Positions 33,725-45,544 of a stretch of DNA of 64,000 bases are shown here, in pieces. Location: the NCBI GenBank assembly GCA_014058105.1, contig JACGCM010002318.1, forward strand, positions 1-64,000, read 5' to 3'. The notes beneath the pieces were generated by a model that worked only from the letters and a program-made list of their open reading frames with translations, did no database searches and was not told the origin of the DNA. Position 1 is the stretch's first letter, and each line of letters starts with the position of its first letter. The DNA is from Kingdonia uniflora (Eukaryota; Streptophyta; Magnoliopsida; Ranunculales; Circaeasteraceae). Both the position numbers and the translations under genes were made by a program.

Positions 33725-33977
33725 AGTTTCATATACACCTACTAGTAACTACAAGCATCTGACTATTTTACTGCCTATATTATTGTTTAATATACAATGA
33801 CCCTAAAAACATTATATGTTATACTATTTACCAAAAAGTATACCAAAAATTATCTTACTAGAGTTTCATATACACCTACTAGTAATACAAGCATCTGACT
33901 ATTTTACTGCCTATATTATTGTTTAATATACAATGACCCTAAAAACATTATATGTTATACTAATTACCAAAAAGTAT
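33725..33977. repeat. Tandem duplication, period 137 bp
   Basis: 33725-33861 and 33862-33977 are nearly identical direct copies, starting AGTTTCATATACACCTACTA. The second copy has a 1-base loss and a few substitutions and is slightly truncated. It contains no gene. Confidence 0.92.
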
Positions 33978-35180
33978 CCATCCTTGATTCTTTTGGGCTC
34001 TCCAAATATAATCCGTAATTATATATTATACAAGCATCAGTTTTCATATATATTTTACCTCACACTTTTTTCGAGTTCCTTGGAACTTGGTTGCCCTAAC
34101 AAGTTCAACAAGCATGCCCTCAGTGAGAAAAATCTATTAAAGTCATTCATGCAACAGGAAGAATCTAAAGTAAAATTATTGTGAAGTAATATTATTACAT
34201 AGGTGTTTTAATATATCGCCTATCTTCTCTCGTAGTCAGTCATTCCAATATCTCCTTCCTTAACTCGATACTTCTCCCAAGAAAATTTTCTGCTTCTAAA
34301 GAGTCTCTCTTAAGGATACCGAAGGCAGAATCCAAATACTTGCTACTGAATCCCTCTGCCTTCTTCAACTCAGCATACAACATACCAGGAATATCAAAGG
34401 AAACTTGCCCTTGCCATTATAAAGTGGACATGAACTCGGGTGTTCTTGCAAATGAAGTATATTATTGGTAGACAACTTGCCATGGTATTCTCTTCTTTGA
34501 CTTGGAAAATGAAAAGTCTCAAGTTATTGAGATACCTATTCCTATGATGGGGATGCCTGGTAATATACATAACGCTAAAGTTTGCTTAGGAGAATCAGAA
34601 GGAATTCTCCATTATATTTTCTTAAGTATGATCAGGCTTTAGGTTTGGATACTTGAATCTGATCTTAACTGGGCAAGAAAATACTTCCTCCCTCTATGGG
34701 AAATGGATTACAATCTAATTTTTTTAAGAGTTAGTGCAGAAAGCCGCCTAACTTATCTGATTGGTGCACCACTCCCAGTACAATAATGTATCCTTTTGCT
34801 TTCCAAGATGATGTTGTGTTTATGGAGGTATGCAGATCAATTTGTGGTTATTACCTAAAAATAGGAAGATTTGAGGAACTTTATGGGTTTGGGAAGCTGA
34901 GTTGTCAGAAACCTAATGAAATTGTGGTTCCGTACAAATTAACTTTTGTACTAGTACAAAATATGCAGAATAACTATTAGAAACCCAGAACTTATGAAAG
35001 AGCAGTAACAAATGTAAAAATGAAAGATGTTCAAGCATATCATGCGAGTATAAGCGACATGCAGAAAGTCGGAGAGCTCAATAAGATCTTGAGGGATTTA
35101 GGAAAGAATGGAGATATAGTTATTATGGTAGCGAAAGTGAAAGAGTTGCTTAAGGATCAAAAATACCTTATTTGAGGCTT
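33978..35180 (+). pseudogene. F-box protein (F-box-associated domain) pseudogene
   Basis: The clearest part, 34425-34740, reads VDMNSGVLANEVYYW, a stop, TTCHGILFFDLENEKSQVIE and IPIPMMGMPGN, then CLGESEGILHYIFLSMIRL, a stop and VWILESDLNWARKYFLPLWE. This is the pattern of plant F-box-associated interaction domains, which bind substrates for SCF ubiquitin ligases. A frame change follows and the text continues at 34786 (PFAFQDDVVFMEV, then YYLKIGRFEEL). The N-terminal F-box itself was not recognised; 33980-34190 may hold decayed preceding text. Several stops and frameshifts show it is non-functional. Confidence 0.7.
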
Positions 35181-36189
35181 GATTCTTTTTATGCCAAAGA
35201 AAGACATGAGATTATTCTTAGTCTGAGTGAGTCTATGTAGAAGATGTAGGTTTGCCTAGGTATCCAAGTCAAGTGAAAGCATTTATAAACAGAATATAAT
35301 GAAAAAAGTAAGAACTCAAGTATCCAAGTTAAGTGGATAGAATTCTCTTTATTAATGCCTCTAGTTTCTTTTCTCACAAAAGAGAGATCAAATGAAATGT
35401 AAGAACAGTTTTATAATAGTGAGCGAAATATATGTCTAACAAAGAAAGTATACTTTAGGCATCAAGGAGTAAGGGAAGAAAGGGAATGGCTTTTACCTTA
35501 TTAGCAACTCTTCGTGTAGTAAATGTCGACTAACTCGTCCATAAGCATGACCAATCGTAATGGGATCATTACTATCTAGATAGACAATTGTGTCCTGCTA
35601 AACATGCTCAATACACCCTCCAAGAAAAGAACAAAACTTTTATTTTAAAGCTAATTTTCCAATAGAAATCACAAGTAGTAAATTAATGAGTTTCGTGTAG
35701 TGAGAATATTATTATGCTGGAACTGAAATTACTATAGGGCTTATGCATGAAAGAACTTGGAAGGATAGTTACATAGCTCTTCCACTCATAAGTTATCCAG
35801 TATACTATAATAATATGTTAAACTCAAAGATATTATATAGGGTTTACGAGTTCATTTTTATGAAATGGCTAAGCTTTGACTGCCCTTTAAATCTTCAAAG
35901 TTGTGCTTATGATTAATATGGAAGAAGCTAAAAGCACAAAAGTCCCACAAAAGTAAGTTAAAGAACAAGCAGAGGTGAAGCTAGAGGCATATGAAAGAAC
36001 TTCTCGCTCATGGAAGAGATAGTATTCCCATAATCAGATTCTAGAAAATAATAACTTCTATATAAATTAATAAGCAATAATAATGGATTCTCAAACCAAT
36101 TATAGCGATAATAAAATTCATTGAAAAAAGAGGAAAAACCCAATTAGGGTTTAAATCTAAGAAATACATATTTAGCGGGAAAATCATAC
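35181..36189. other. No recognisable gene
   Basis: AT-rich sequence with intron-like composition and no transposon ends identified. A near-perfect 22-base direct repeat (TATCCAAGTCAAGTG type) occurs at about 35260-35340. Confidence 0.35.
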
Positions 36190-36831
36190 CTTTGAATCGA
36201 TTTCAAACTGCCTCATAGCACCACCAATACAAAAACTAACAAACATTAACCCCAAAATCAAAAGAGAATGCATAAATACATAGAAATGATTGCTAATTTG
36301 AAGAGGAGAAATGAGACAAAAATTACCTAACTTGCAGAAACCCTAAAACCTTTACATAGATTAGATAAATCAGATCCTACACCTGAAGATTGAATGAGAG
36401 AGCAATGAATTTTAAAGCCTCCATTCAAATACCTCATATGCAGAGATTGAAGAAGAAAAAAATACAACAAGGAAGAGAAAAGTCTTATAGATGAACGGTA
36501 GTGTCCCCTTTAAAATTGCGGCTGGTAAAGAAAGAGATATTTTATGTTCACCACAATACAAAGTTGAAAATTGGAGTGGGAATGGGAAGTGCGAGAGTTC
36601 TAATTCCCTAAAATAAATAAATGACGGCAAGGTACAAAAATGTTAGCAATTGTAGTCGTTTTCTAGCGACAGAAAAATCTTTCGTTTCCTTTAGTAGTAT
36701 TTTACTATTTTTGTTACTGTGAGAGAGAGGGAAATGAACTACCGAGTAATAACAAAGAGAGAGAGAGATAGAGATAAACAATATATTTTTGGTCTGTGTT
36801 TTGAGAAGAAACAAAGAGGGTATTTATAGAT
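36190..36831 (-). promoter_or_regulatory. Plant-type core promoter, CT-rich leader and first-exon relic
   Basis: On the minus strand CTATAAATACCC (36818-36829) is a good TATA box. About 50-100 bases downstream comes a pyrimidine-rich leader with CTCTCTCTCT tracts (about 36715-36770). Farther down, CAAGTTAG/GTAATTTT (near 36327) looks like a splice donor. An ATG at 36216 begins MRQFEIDSK and is followed by AAAG/GTATG, another donor. Together this looks like the start of a minus-strand gene with a leader intron. Its body is not certain; the CKI1-like pseudogene farther left on the same strand is one candidate. Copia C begins directly upstream of the TATA box. Confidence 0.4.
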
Positions 36832-37018
36832 GTTAAGTTTACAACGTCTCTCAACTATTTACTCTAACGTTTTGAGTTTTGAGCTTTGAGCTCGTTTGTG
36901 GGAATGTATCCTGAAGGATTAGGTCTACTAGCCCCATTGGGAGGAGAACGTGATCAAGAGACCAAGCCAAGTCAAATTTGTTTAAGCTCAAGCCCAAAAT
37001 GAATAAATAACTTTTTAA
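36831..37018 (-). repeat. 3' LTR of Copia element C, left half
   Basis: Begins TGTTAAG on the plus strand (element terminus CTTAACA). It is cut at 37018 by the CACTA insertion and joins in register with 44623-44985. The joined LTR would be about 551 bp with canonical TG...CA ends. The assignment of this half rests on the CACTA target duplication and on the plausible terminus, because the other LTR of the element is missing. Confidence 0.55.
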
Positions 37019-37559
37019 CACTACGTGAAAAAGGCTTATTATCGACGGATATAACTGTTGTTATTGTTTGATTAACAACTTATATTCTGTCGCTAACAAC
37101 TGTCACCAAAAATGAAGTCATTATTGTTACCGACAGTTATAAATGTCGTATTTTGGTGACATATAAATATGTCGTTATTTATAAAAATACTACAATTATA
37201 TGTGTCGCTCTTTAAATCGTTTCAATGAGATAAAAGTCGTTTAGTTTAAAATAAATGACAAAAATATATGTCGCGTTATATGAATAAAAGCGACTATAAT
37301 ATATGCTGATTTTTCTATCGTGAATTTTTTTTTAAGAAAAAAACATATATATATGTTGTTCTTCAAGAAATCCAACAATTGTATGTGTCATTTTTTTTGT
37401 CATTTTATGAGAAATAGACATTTAGAATTAAACATACACGACTTACAAATATGTCATTTTTGAGAATAAATACCATTTTTTTAATTGAATGGAATACCAT
37501 ATTTTTCCATTCACCTAGACAATACTCTTACCAAAATATAATTGAACATTAAACCTAAT

Positions 37560-40500
37560 TATTCCAAAATAAACTATATTATTACAAATCTCCAAAAATG
37601 TGTTTCAAAATAGATTTCAATTTAGTATAATAGAAATAACATGCATTATCTAAATAAACACGGTGCAACTTTTTCCCCAAACAATGATCTCACCAGCGAC
37701 AACATCCTCAAGGGGTCTATTTTTTGTTAGATGAACGATCTCATCTATTAATATATTATAGAAATCACACGAAGCTTTTCCACCTTGATGAAGAGTTCTA
37801 TAAGCAACTGTAGCACCATACAAGTCTAATAACTCACATGACCTTGGCAGAACCGGCATGGATAGATGATATGCGTTAGCAAATGGTGAACACCCACTCT
37901 ACAGATAATGAAAATTGCATATAAGCATTCAAATATAATAACATGATAATTTATGATAGGAAATCATAGCATAAATAATATATAAGTCAATTCCCGAGAT
38001 GATGTTTCGATGTCCGAAGTAGGACGCTTTTGTGACTCACGAGGAGAATCTCGTGATTTGAATAATGCGAACCTCTCTTCAAGTTGCTTTCGCTCATTGG
38101 CCTCAAAAACCAAGTGTTCCCCAGAGACTTCAATTGAGATTGTAAATTCGTGTTCGTTGCCTTTTCATTTGCAAGCTTCATTCTGAAAGGTAGTGTACTC
38201 ACCAATTCGGTACTGGACATATCACCAAAGAACCTTATGTAACCGCGTTTATCTTTTCCAAACACCTGTACTTCAAAGAGAAACTCAATTACAAAAATTT
38301 CATTTCAATAAATAAATATAGGAGAAATTATAATAAAGCAAAACTTAAAGCTGCAGTAACTCAATAGTATTTGAACTCAATTAGACAAATACCATATGGA
38401 TACCAGTATGTTACATCTTCTCCGCAAGTATGGAATGGGAAGAAAGAATATCTAATCAAGATAAGTATGCATAAAAGATATCTCAACGCTATCAAAATGT
38501 AATTTCTCCAACTAAAATGAATTCAGAAGAAAATGAAATTCAAAATGCAAAAAATATTGATGTATGCTTCCGTGGATATTCTTTTTTGTAGACATGCTTG
38601 TGTAAATTATTAAAAAGGAATCAAATTTTTTTTTAGTAAAACTACACATGAGATTACCCTTTAGGCAGTGACAAAAGATACCTATTTTGAGCAACTTATA
38701 ATAACCGTAAGAAACTACTTGCATTATTATAATACAGCATAACCTATGCTTTGAAACTGAGCAGCCATATCACAAAGCAGACATCAGCCGAAAGGATCCT
38801 AGTTTCTATGTATCAAAATTAACCCGAAAGGATACATTAACGTTTATGTTATTAGTATATATATTGGAATTCAGCAAGAATAATGATGCTGCAGAAATGC
38901 TTGACACTGATTGTCATAATCAGTCTACGAAAGACGAGGTATTAGAATTCAACATGAATTTTGATTTGCCACAAGTTCTTACTTCAGAGATAGTTACATT
39001 TATTCACTTGAGTTGTCACTCTTGGCAGCAATCTTATAAGTATGCTTCTTAATGGAAACAACATTCCAGCTCTTAAGGTCTTTTATACCAGGGCCTCACT
39101 CTACAATTAGATAGCATATCAAATCTCTTATTATCACTACCATGCCAGCGGAATCTGAAGCACATCCTTTCAATATGATGAATGACTTCTTGGGACAGTA
39201 AGGAAAAAATAGTCAAGCACCAAATGTGGGCATTTCATTGTTGTTAGAAGTTAAGTGTCAAGATGTGCTATTTTTTGGGGGGTCACTATTCTCCAGACAA
39301 CATGTTTAGATTCTATCTCCCTAAAATTGATGAAGATCAGGGAGATCCATACAGTATTGTTGTTAAACTAAAGAGAATTTAGAAGAAAAATAAAATGAAA
39401 ATATGTATTAAATAAATATTACTTACATTTAAACTGCATCTTGATCAAAATTTTCATCAACAAGGCCAGGTAAATTATGAACGACGGTGGTAAGCACCTC
39501 CTGGAGAATATAGAAAAATACAAGATTAAAGTAAATAGAAAAAGGAATAATCTACTCTAGTAGTTCTATTTTGTTCCGTGTTTCATTAATTTTCATTACG
39601 ACAGATGTGTACAGTCAAAGTAAAGTTACGACGGTCAAAAACCATCATAAATGACTGTTAAAAATGGTTTTTTGACAGTCACAAATTTCCCTTTTTTGTA
39701 TAGTGTGTACCAACGACATTCAGAATAAACCCAAGACTAACATGAACAAAAAAAATGCAAGAAAAGAATTCAAGATTATATGCATAATAGTTAGATCTTA
39801 CCATTTCTTCTCTCATTGGCTTAGGGAAGGTTTCATCCGCTTTCGTATGGCATGCCATAAATGGATGAGTTCTCTTTGCTTTCAGTTCAGGGTTTTCTTT
39901 TTCCTGTGAGAGAATAATGGATTTAGTACCAGCAAAAATTATAAAAAAGGATAATCCTACAATTTTTCATAAGTAAATATATTCATAGGAAACATACTTA
40001 TTATTCAATGTTAGTTTCCAAACAAATAAAATACCATTTTCTCTTTCTTTCCAACGCATCCCATTTTGCCACTGGTATGGGAGATATGCATTTTGGTCCT
40101 TGTATACTTGCCGTTAGCACGGCGGTTCATTACATTATCCGTGGAACAATTATCTACGAATTCATACCAATCTTCTTCTTTCACATATTTCGGTACATGC
40201 GCTTTTATTTCAAAATCCATTAAATACTTATCATAACTTTTTCGCAAATTAGTTTTCCATTCTTTCCAAGATTTGTTCACCTTTTTGTCAATTACTTTCT
40301 TGTGTACTTCAGGATCCAACTCAAAAGTCAGCTATGCAACTTAAAATAGTTAGATGCATATAAATTACGAGAAAATACATTTTAATTATGGTTATTGATA
40401 CTTACACAAACATCATTCCGTATCATCTTTTTTACATTTTTACCTACAAGATGCCAATCGTGAATGATAGTGGAAACGTGTGTCAAAGTATTCGTCAGAA

Positions 40501-40560
40501 GTTTGGGGTTTTGTCATATATTCCTTTCTAGGAGTTTCAAGGATAGACGAAGACAACTTG
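37560..40560 (-). pseudogene. TNPA-like (Transposase_24) gene of the CACTA element
   Basis: A multi-exon gene. Upstream exon text at about 40560-40440 reads IIHDWHLVGKNVKKMIRNDV. The main exon 40325-40011 reads DPEVHKKVIDKKVNKSWKEW, then KSYDKYLMDFEIKAHVPKYV and KEEDWYEFVDNCST, a Transposase_24 domain. A conserved exon at 39905-39800 reads KRTHPFMACHTKADETFP and ends at a splice donor (ATG/GTAAG). 39510-39450 reads EVLTTVVHNLPGLVDENFD. 38265-38000 reads GKDKRGYIRFFGDM and ends in a coiled-coil segment that needs a frameshift (NERKQLEERFALF). The last exon, 37870-37560, reads YGATVAYRTLHQGG and later GEIIVWGKK. TNPA-type proteins bind subterminal repeats. The frameshift suggests decay. Confidence 0.7.
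39585..39706. mobile_element. Second CACTA-like end in an intron of the TNPA-like gene
   Basis: The stretch ends TTTTTTGTATAGTG at 39706, an inverted CACTATACAAAAAA terminus. It is preceded by short ACGACGGTC, GACTGTT and GACAGTC motifs like a CACTA subterminal region. No matching start was found, so it may be a truncated small element. Confidence 0.45.
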
Positions 40561-41329
40561 AACGAATAAATTGTGAAGATTCTTTAAAGATATAACTGCA
40601 GAAAGTAAAAAAAATATTAAACTCAGAGAATATATTTGATCAATAAGAAAAACATAAGTAAATGTCAAATCCAACCTTGTAATATATGTTTCAAACCTAG
40701 TTTGGGGAATAGTTTAATACACATAATAACTACATTAACATACTATTTGCAATACATATTTTTTGCCTCTAGACACCATTTTAGATACCACTTTGGTTGC
40801 ATCTCATTCTTTACAATCATAGTTATAAATCTTGAGTGATATCAAATCCGATACATAAGTGAAAAAAATTAAGTAAAGGACTAATTGATCCATAAAAGAA
40901 AATCAAACTTGTTATCACGGATGATCATCAGCTATAAGTGCAATGGAATGTTGAATCTTCATTTGAACTTCCAAGTATATAACAAGCTTGTAATATTTTA
41001 CTAACCAAATGCCCCCCCCACACACACACACACTCAACAAAACTAGGTAAGACACCATTTAGGCCACCAACTAACTTATAATCTACTCGTTCTTGCCTTT
41101 TGATCCACTGTGATACCCTTGAAATTTCATCCTACCTTGATGTGCTTTCTCAACTTCTAGAATCTCATCTTGATACTTGATCACAAACTTATTAAAAAAT
41201 CTCTTCTTATCATGCATTAGTTCTAAAGGTATATTTATCAAATATTTCTAAACCATTCCTTTTGACATGAGAATCTAAAGAACTGAGCACCTGGGAATAA
41301 TACACTTTTCTAGACTACAAGTCATAAGT

Positions 41330-42905
41330 CTATGATACTTGGAAACCACAGAAGGCTTCCATTCCAAATTTGTTACAAAGAAAGCCATCAATTTCTTGAT
41401 ATTTTCTACATCCTACAGAAGTATTAGGGGATATCTCTTGAGCACGGTTACAAGTTTGTCATCTGTGTATACAAAAGTTTTGATGAAATTACAAGATGGT
41501 ATAATTTGGTTCTCTAACTCCCTTAATAGGAGCAAAGGGCTACTAGATATCATTTTAGCCCATTTTAAGAAAGGACAGGGGTAGTCCCATTAAAGCTTGT
41601 TTTGGCTGCTCCAAGAAGAAACCCATTATTATGTTAGAACTTATTAGCATTGATGAGGAGCTTAAAATGGCAGTTGATGAGGGAGAGAAAATTATTATTG
41701 TTCAGACTGACTCCAGAGCTACTATTAACATTGTTAAAGGCTTATGGGGTCCTCCTTGGGAAGCTAGAGCTGTTATATTATCCATAGAGAATCAATATAT
41801 TTTTTTTTTGAGAAAGAAACTAACAAAGTTGCTACGTTTTTGGCCTGCTTACTTAAAAATTATGGTTACAAGAAAATTGAACCCGGTAATTTTTTTGTAA
41901 AGCCTAATTAAAGATGATGCAATTGGTAAGACCTATTACAAGACAATACAAGTTTAGTCATATCCAGGTTTACTCGGGTCAAAAAAGGGATGGGGAAGAC
42001 ACAACAAATGTTGTTCATCTGTTGCATTTCTTATATGGGTGTCATAAAAGACATGAAAGATATTCAGAAAACGGATGGAACTCTTGTTCAAAAAATGGAC
42101 AAAGCTGCCTTTTTAAAAATAGATAGTACTGCTACCTAGAAAATAGATGACAGATGCTTACAATCACAACAACAACTCGCATAAAGATGCACATGAAAGA
42201 TTTTGACATCCTCATAAAAAATGGGGCAGAAGAAAGTAACAGACTTGCACCAGCAGATTTTTGCTATCAAAATGGACGGTAAAGAAATGCAAAGGCAGTT
42301 CTCTCACGCGCTTATCTCGGTTCAGAAAATGGATAAGGAAAACTCTGAAGATGCTAGCAGAGCTTAAAGCTATAACAACATTACATAAGCATGTTCAGAG
42401 CCTCAACAACATTAGAGCAGAAGGAAGCAACAAAACAGCTGCATACCAACATTTCCAGTTTGTTCATTAAATGGATGGGACAGCTACCTTAAATACAATG
42501 ACATTCTTTTTGAATCAAGCTCTTCAGGTTAAAGAGCAACTAGGCACTTTCACAAAATAGTTAAAGAAGCTTATGTAGGCATTCTCAGAGCCTGTTGTTT
42601 TTGTAATAAGCATAGTAACCGCCATGAGATGCAAGGCAAAGATAATGGAAAGCCTCTACTTGTACTTAACATTAGTTCTTTCCTGCCATGTCTTGGTAAT
42701 ATCTTACACAATTTTGATCTAGTCTATCTCGGTATGTCTTTATTTTTGTTGTCTGGAATCTACTCTGTATTATCTTTCTTTCTGGATTCAGGCCATCCTT
42801 ATCCTTGTCTGTAAGGATTGGAGTTGTCCCCACCTTGTAATTATCTTTTTTTTGTTTATGTTATCAGGGGGGTACCTCCCCCAGCTCATTTTTCAAAAAA
42901 AAAAT
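41330..42905 (+). mobile_element. LINE 3' fragment in the CACTA element
   Basis: An RNase H-like segment at about 41625-41800 reads MLELISIDEELKMAVDEGEK, then IIIVQTDSRATINIVKGLWG and PPWEARAVI, with the catalytic Asp in QTDSRA. Farther right is a T-rich 3' region with GGGGGGTACCTCCCCC (42865-42885), then a poly-A tail at about 42893-42905, as in plant LINEs. The 5' boundary and target duplication were not found, so the left limit is approximate. Between 41990 and 42470 the text holds repeated KMDK/KTDGT-like codons that may belong to the element or to another relic. Confidence 0.6.
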
Positions 42906-44560
42906 AACATTTTAGCAATTTTGGGAGTTGACATCCCCAATGAATTGAAAAAACTTAAACTTGGGCTTGATGATTTCATATGGTTTGGCTATAATCAGAG
43001 TAGGGCATTTTGTGATGAAGTCTGATATTTGGGCATCGGTGAACCCTATATCTCTAAAGATCACAGCAACAGAGTTTGCTTCTTCTAAAGACTTAATGTT
43101 TATATTCTTTTAAACCTTGGTAGCGGATTCCAATGGGCTCAACAATGCTATAAGTATATTCATGAACTATGATTATTTACTACTAACTGAAATGGTATTG
43201 CTTTTAGAGGAGAGATTGCCCATATTAATGTCACTTTTAGCCTCATATGCAATGATGTATGCAACATACTTAGACATACTATTAGAAAGGTTCCAGACTC
43301 AGTTATAGCAATTCAATTCAGAAAGGCCCGGTTTGGAAAAGCTAATAAAAATTGCTAGTTTTAAGAAACTTGATGTACTATGAAGAAATTTAATTAAGAT
43401 ACATCTTGCCTCCAAAATAGATGCCCCTAGCGGACCTTATCGACGTAGGGCTAGCGTCGCAGGCCTCCTAGACCCAACCCTAAGATCAAGATTCTAATAA
43501 ACAAGATGAAAGTCTCTCATATCCCACCCTATATTTTGTTGACACCCCTAAATCCACCTTATTAACATATACGACATCTAACTTTGTGACACGACCCCCT
43601 AGAAATCCACAGACACAACTCCTATAATTCCGCAATATACATACATACATATATGTGTAATATGGAAATAAACATTATAAAGAGTACAACAGGGCTGCTA
43701 TTAGGAATCAATAGAACTTGTAAAGATAACCAAAAGTACCTTGTAAAAATTAGAACTCGTCGTTGTTTGGGAGAATCAACATAATTTCCTAATAACGTTA
43801 TATCAATCAATCATCAAAATTATAAAACATAATTTATTTGAAATTAAATCAAGCAATATATTCCTGGAACTACCAAAAAGTTAGCGCAATACATAAATCA
43901 CAAACTTTCTTACACTCGAATATGTTAAAGAGAAAAAAACAATTTTTGATCGATTCTAGGTTAAATTAAAAGCTTATAAATACCCAATAACTTGCTAGGA
44001 TTGTGAGAGAGATTAGTTAAATCAATCCGAAACAATCCTTTTAGGGTTTTAATTAATTTTTACAAACATAAAAAATAGTAATTAAATTTTTAGTAAGTTC
44101 ATACCTTTGTAGGTTTTCAAAGTGAGAGCCGAAAGGAGGAATAACTCATCTGATAAAGCTCAACTTTTTGGGCAGTGAGGGAAAGAAAAGTGGCTAAACC
44201 CAATTTTTTAGTGCCAACCAAATTGAGATTTCCTATTGTAAGATTATGGGAGGGAAAATCCATATCTTTGCGCGCCAATCTTAGAAAGATTTGGGGGAGA
44301 TAGAGAGAGCTAAGAATGAGATTTATATCGTGAATTTCAGGAAGAAAGAGAGGGAGTGGGCAGAGAGAAGAGGAGATCGACTCCAATGAGAAGAAGTTTT
44401 AGCTTTTTAGGCTGTGTTTGGAAAACAACATATAGGATTGTCGCCAAAAATTTAAACCTTGACTTTTATGAGTGTTATTTTTTTTAGGACATTTTTAATA
44501 AAATACGACACTGAAGTGCATCATATATAAATGTTGAGAACTTAGTTGGTTTTCCAATAT
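42906..44560. other. CACTA interior, no clear gene
   Basis: Probably the promoter and 5' leader side of the element. The minus strand at 44110-44400 has a leader-like segment with a splice-donor-like AAAG/GTATG near 44103. A GC-rich patch lies at 43425-43480 (CGACGTAGGGCTAGCGTCG). No conserved protein was recognised. Confidence 0.4.
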
Positions 44561-44622
44561 ATAGAATAGTCGTTATTGGCTGCGCACAAGTGTCGTTAAT
44601 AAGCCTTTCTCACGTAGTGTAA

Positions 44623-44985
44623 TAAAAAGAATAGGGTGAGCCTAGCTCAAGCCGAAAGGGCCACTTGGGGCTCCAAAGCTAATTGCCCAAACCCAAGGTG
44701 GCCCGGCCCATCGGGCCGCCCGAGAGAGGTCCAAGTGTGTTAAGGGTATAAAATCCCATCACACCCATATACACTCTCTCTTAGTCACATATTACACACA
44801 TCCCATTTGAGTACTACCTTATATGTTTAGTTTCACTATAGTTTAAAAATAATGTGGGATTAAACATTTAGGCTATAGTTTGGATACAAGAGTCACATGG
44901 TTATGAAAATGACCAAGAGGTCAAAGGTTCAAATCCACATGAAGTAATCATTTATTTTATATTTATTGTTTTTGAAAATCCAGCA
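44623..44985 (-). repeat. 3' LTR of Copia element C, right half
   Basis: Ends at 44985; on the element strand the LTR starts TGCTGGATTTTC. It is directly preceded by the polypurine tract AAAAGTGGGGGAT (44986-44998). The left part of the LTR lies beyond the CACTA element at 36831-37018. Confidence 0.7.
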
Positions 44986-44998
44986 ATCCCCCACTTTT

Positions 44999-45544
44999 AA
45001 AATTTTCAAGAAGGAGAAAGGAATGAGAAAAGAAACGAGAGTTAAGTTTCGATATATCGGGATATACTTAAGTAAAGGTGTCATTAGACTTGAACCTTTA
45101 CACAGTGAATAATCTTCAATATATAAGAATAATAACTAATAAGAGTCTTGAACTCATTATTCATTTTTATACAATGAGAAAACCCATATACAACCCTACC
45201 AGGTGCAAGTTTAAAATGCCAACACATTTCAACCATGTGCTTAATCCCAGTATAGGCAAAGGATTTAGAGAATTAGTCCAATTCTCATAGGAAGCGGCCA
45301 TACTTCCACAATCACCTTGGTGAGTCTATGAAGAGTGCTCTTATAGCTAGACACCTCACTCAAAGAATGAGATAGAGAACTTATTAAGAGTTTAAGAAAC
45401 TCAACTTTACAGTCGCTGTAAGATATCATGCATATATATATTAATGTACACCGAGATGAACTTGGGAGTGACAAGCTCCTTGGTTGTATGATTCTATATT
45501 ATAGTGATTTGCTTTTACCTTTGAACATATTTTTTGGGATTTCC
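44999..45544 (-). other. Copia C 3' untranslated region
   Basis: Sequence between the end of pol (about 45545) and the polypurine tract. No recognisable coding sequence. Confidence 0.45.

Larger units (their letters stand above)
37019..44619. mobile_element. CACTA (En/Spm) transposon, 7.6 kb
   Basis: Left end CACTACGTGAAAAAGGC and right end (inverted) CACTACGTGAGAAAGGC; the inverted repeats match at 22 of 23 positions. The 3-bp target duplication TAA lies at 37016-37018 and 44620-44622. Both ends are followed by subterminal sequence rich in GTCGTT, TGTCGC and GTCG motifs. Inside is a minus-strand TNPA/Transposase_24-like gene (37560-40560) and a plus-strand LINE fragment (about 41330-42905). 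No TNP2-type catalytic transposase was recognised, so the element is probably nonautonomous. It splits the 3' LTR of Copia C. Confidence 0.93.
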
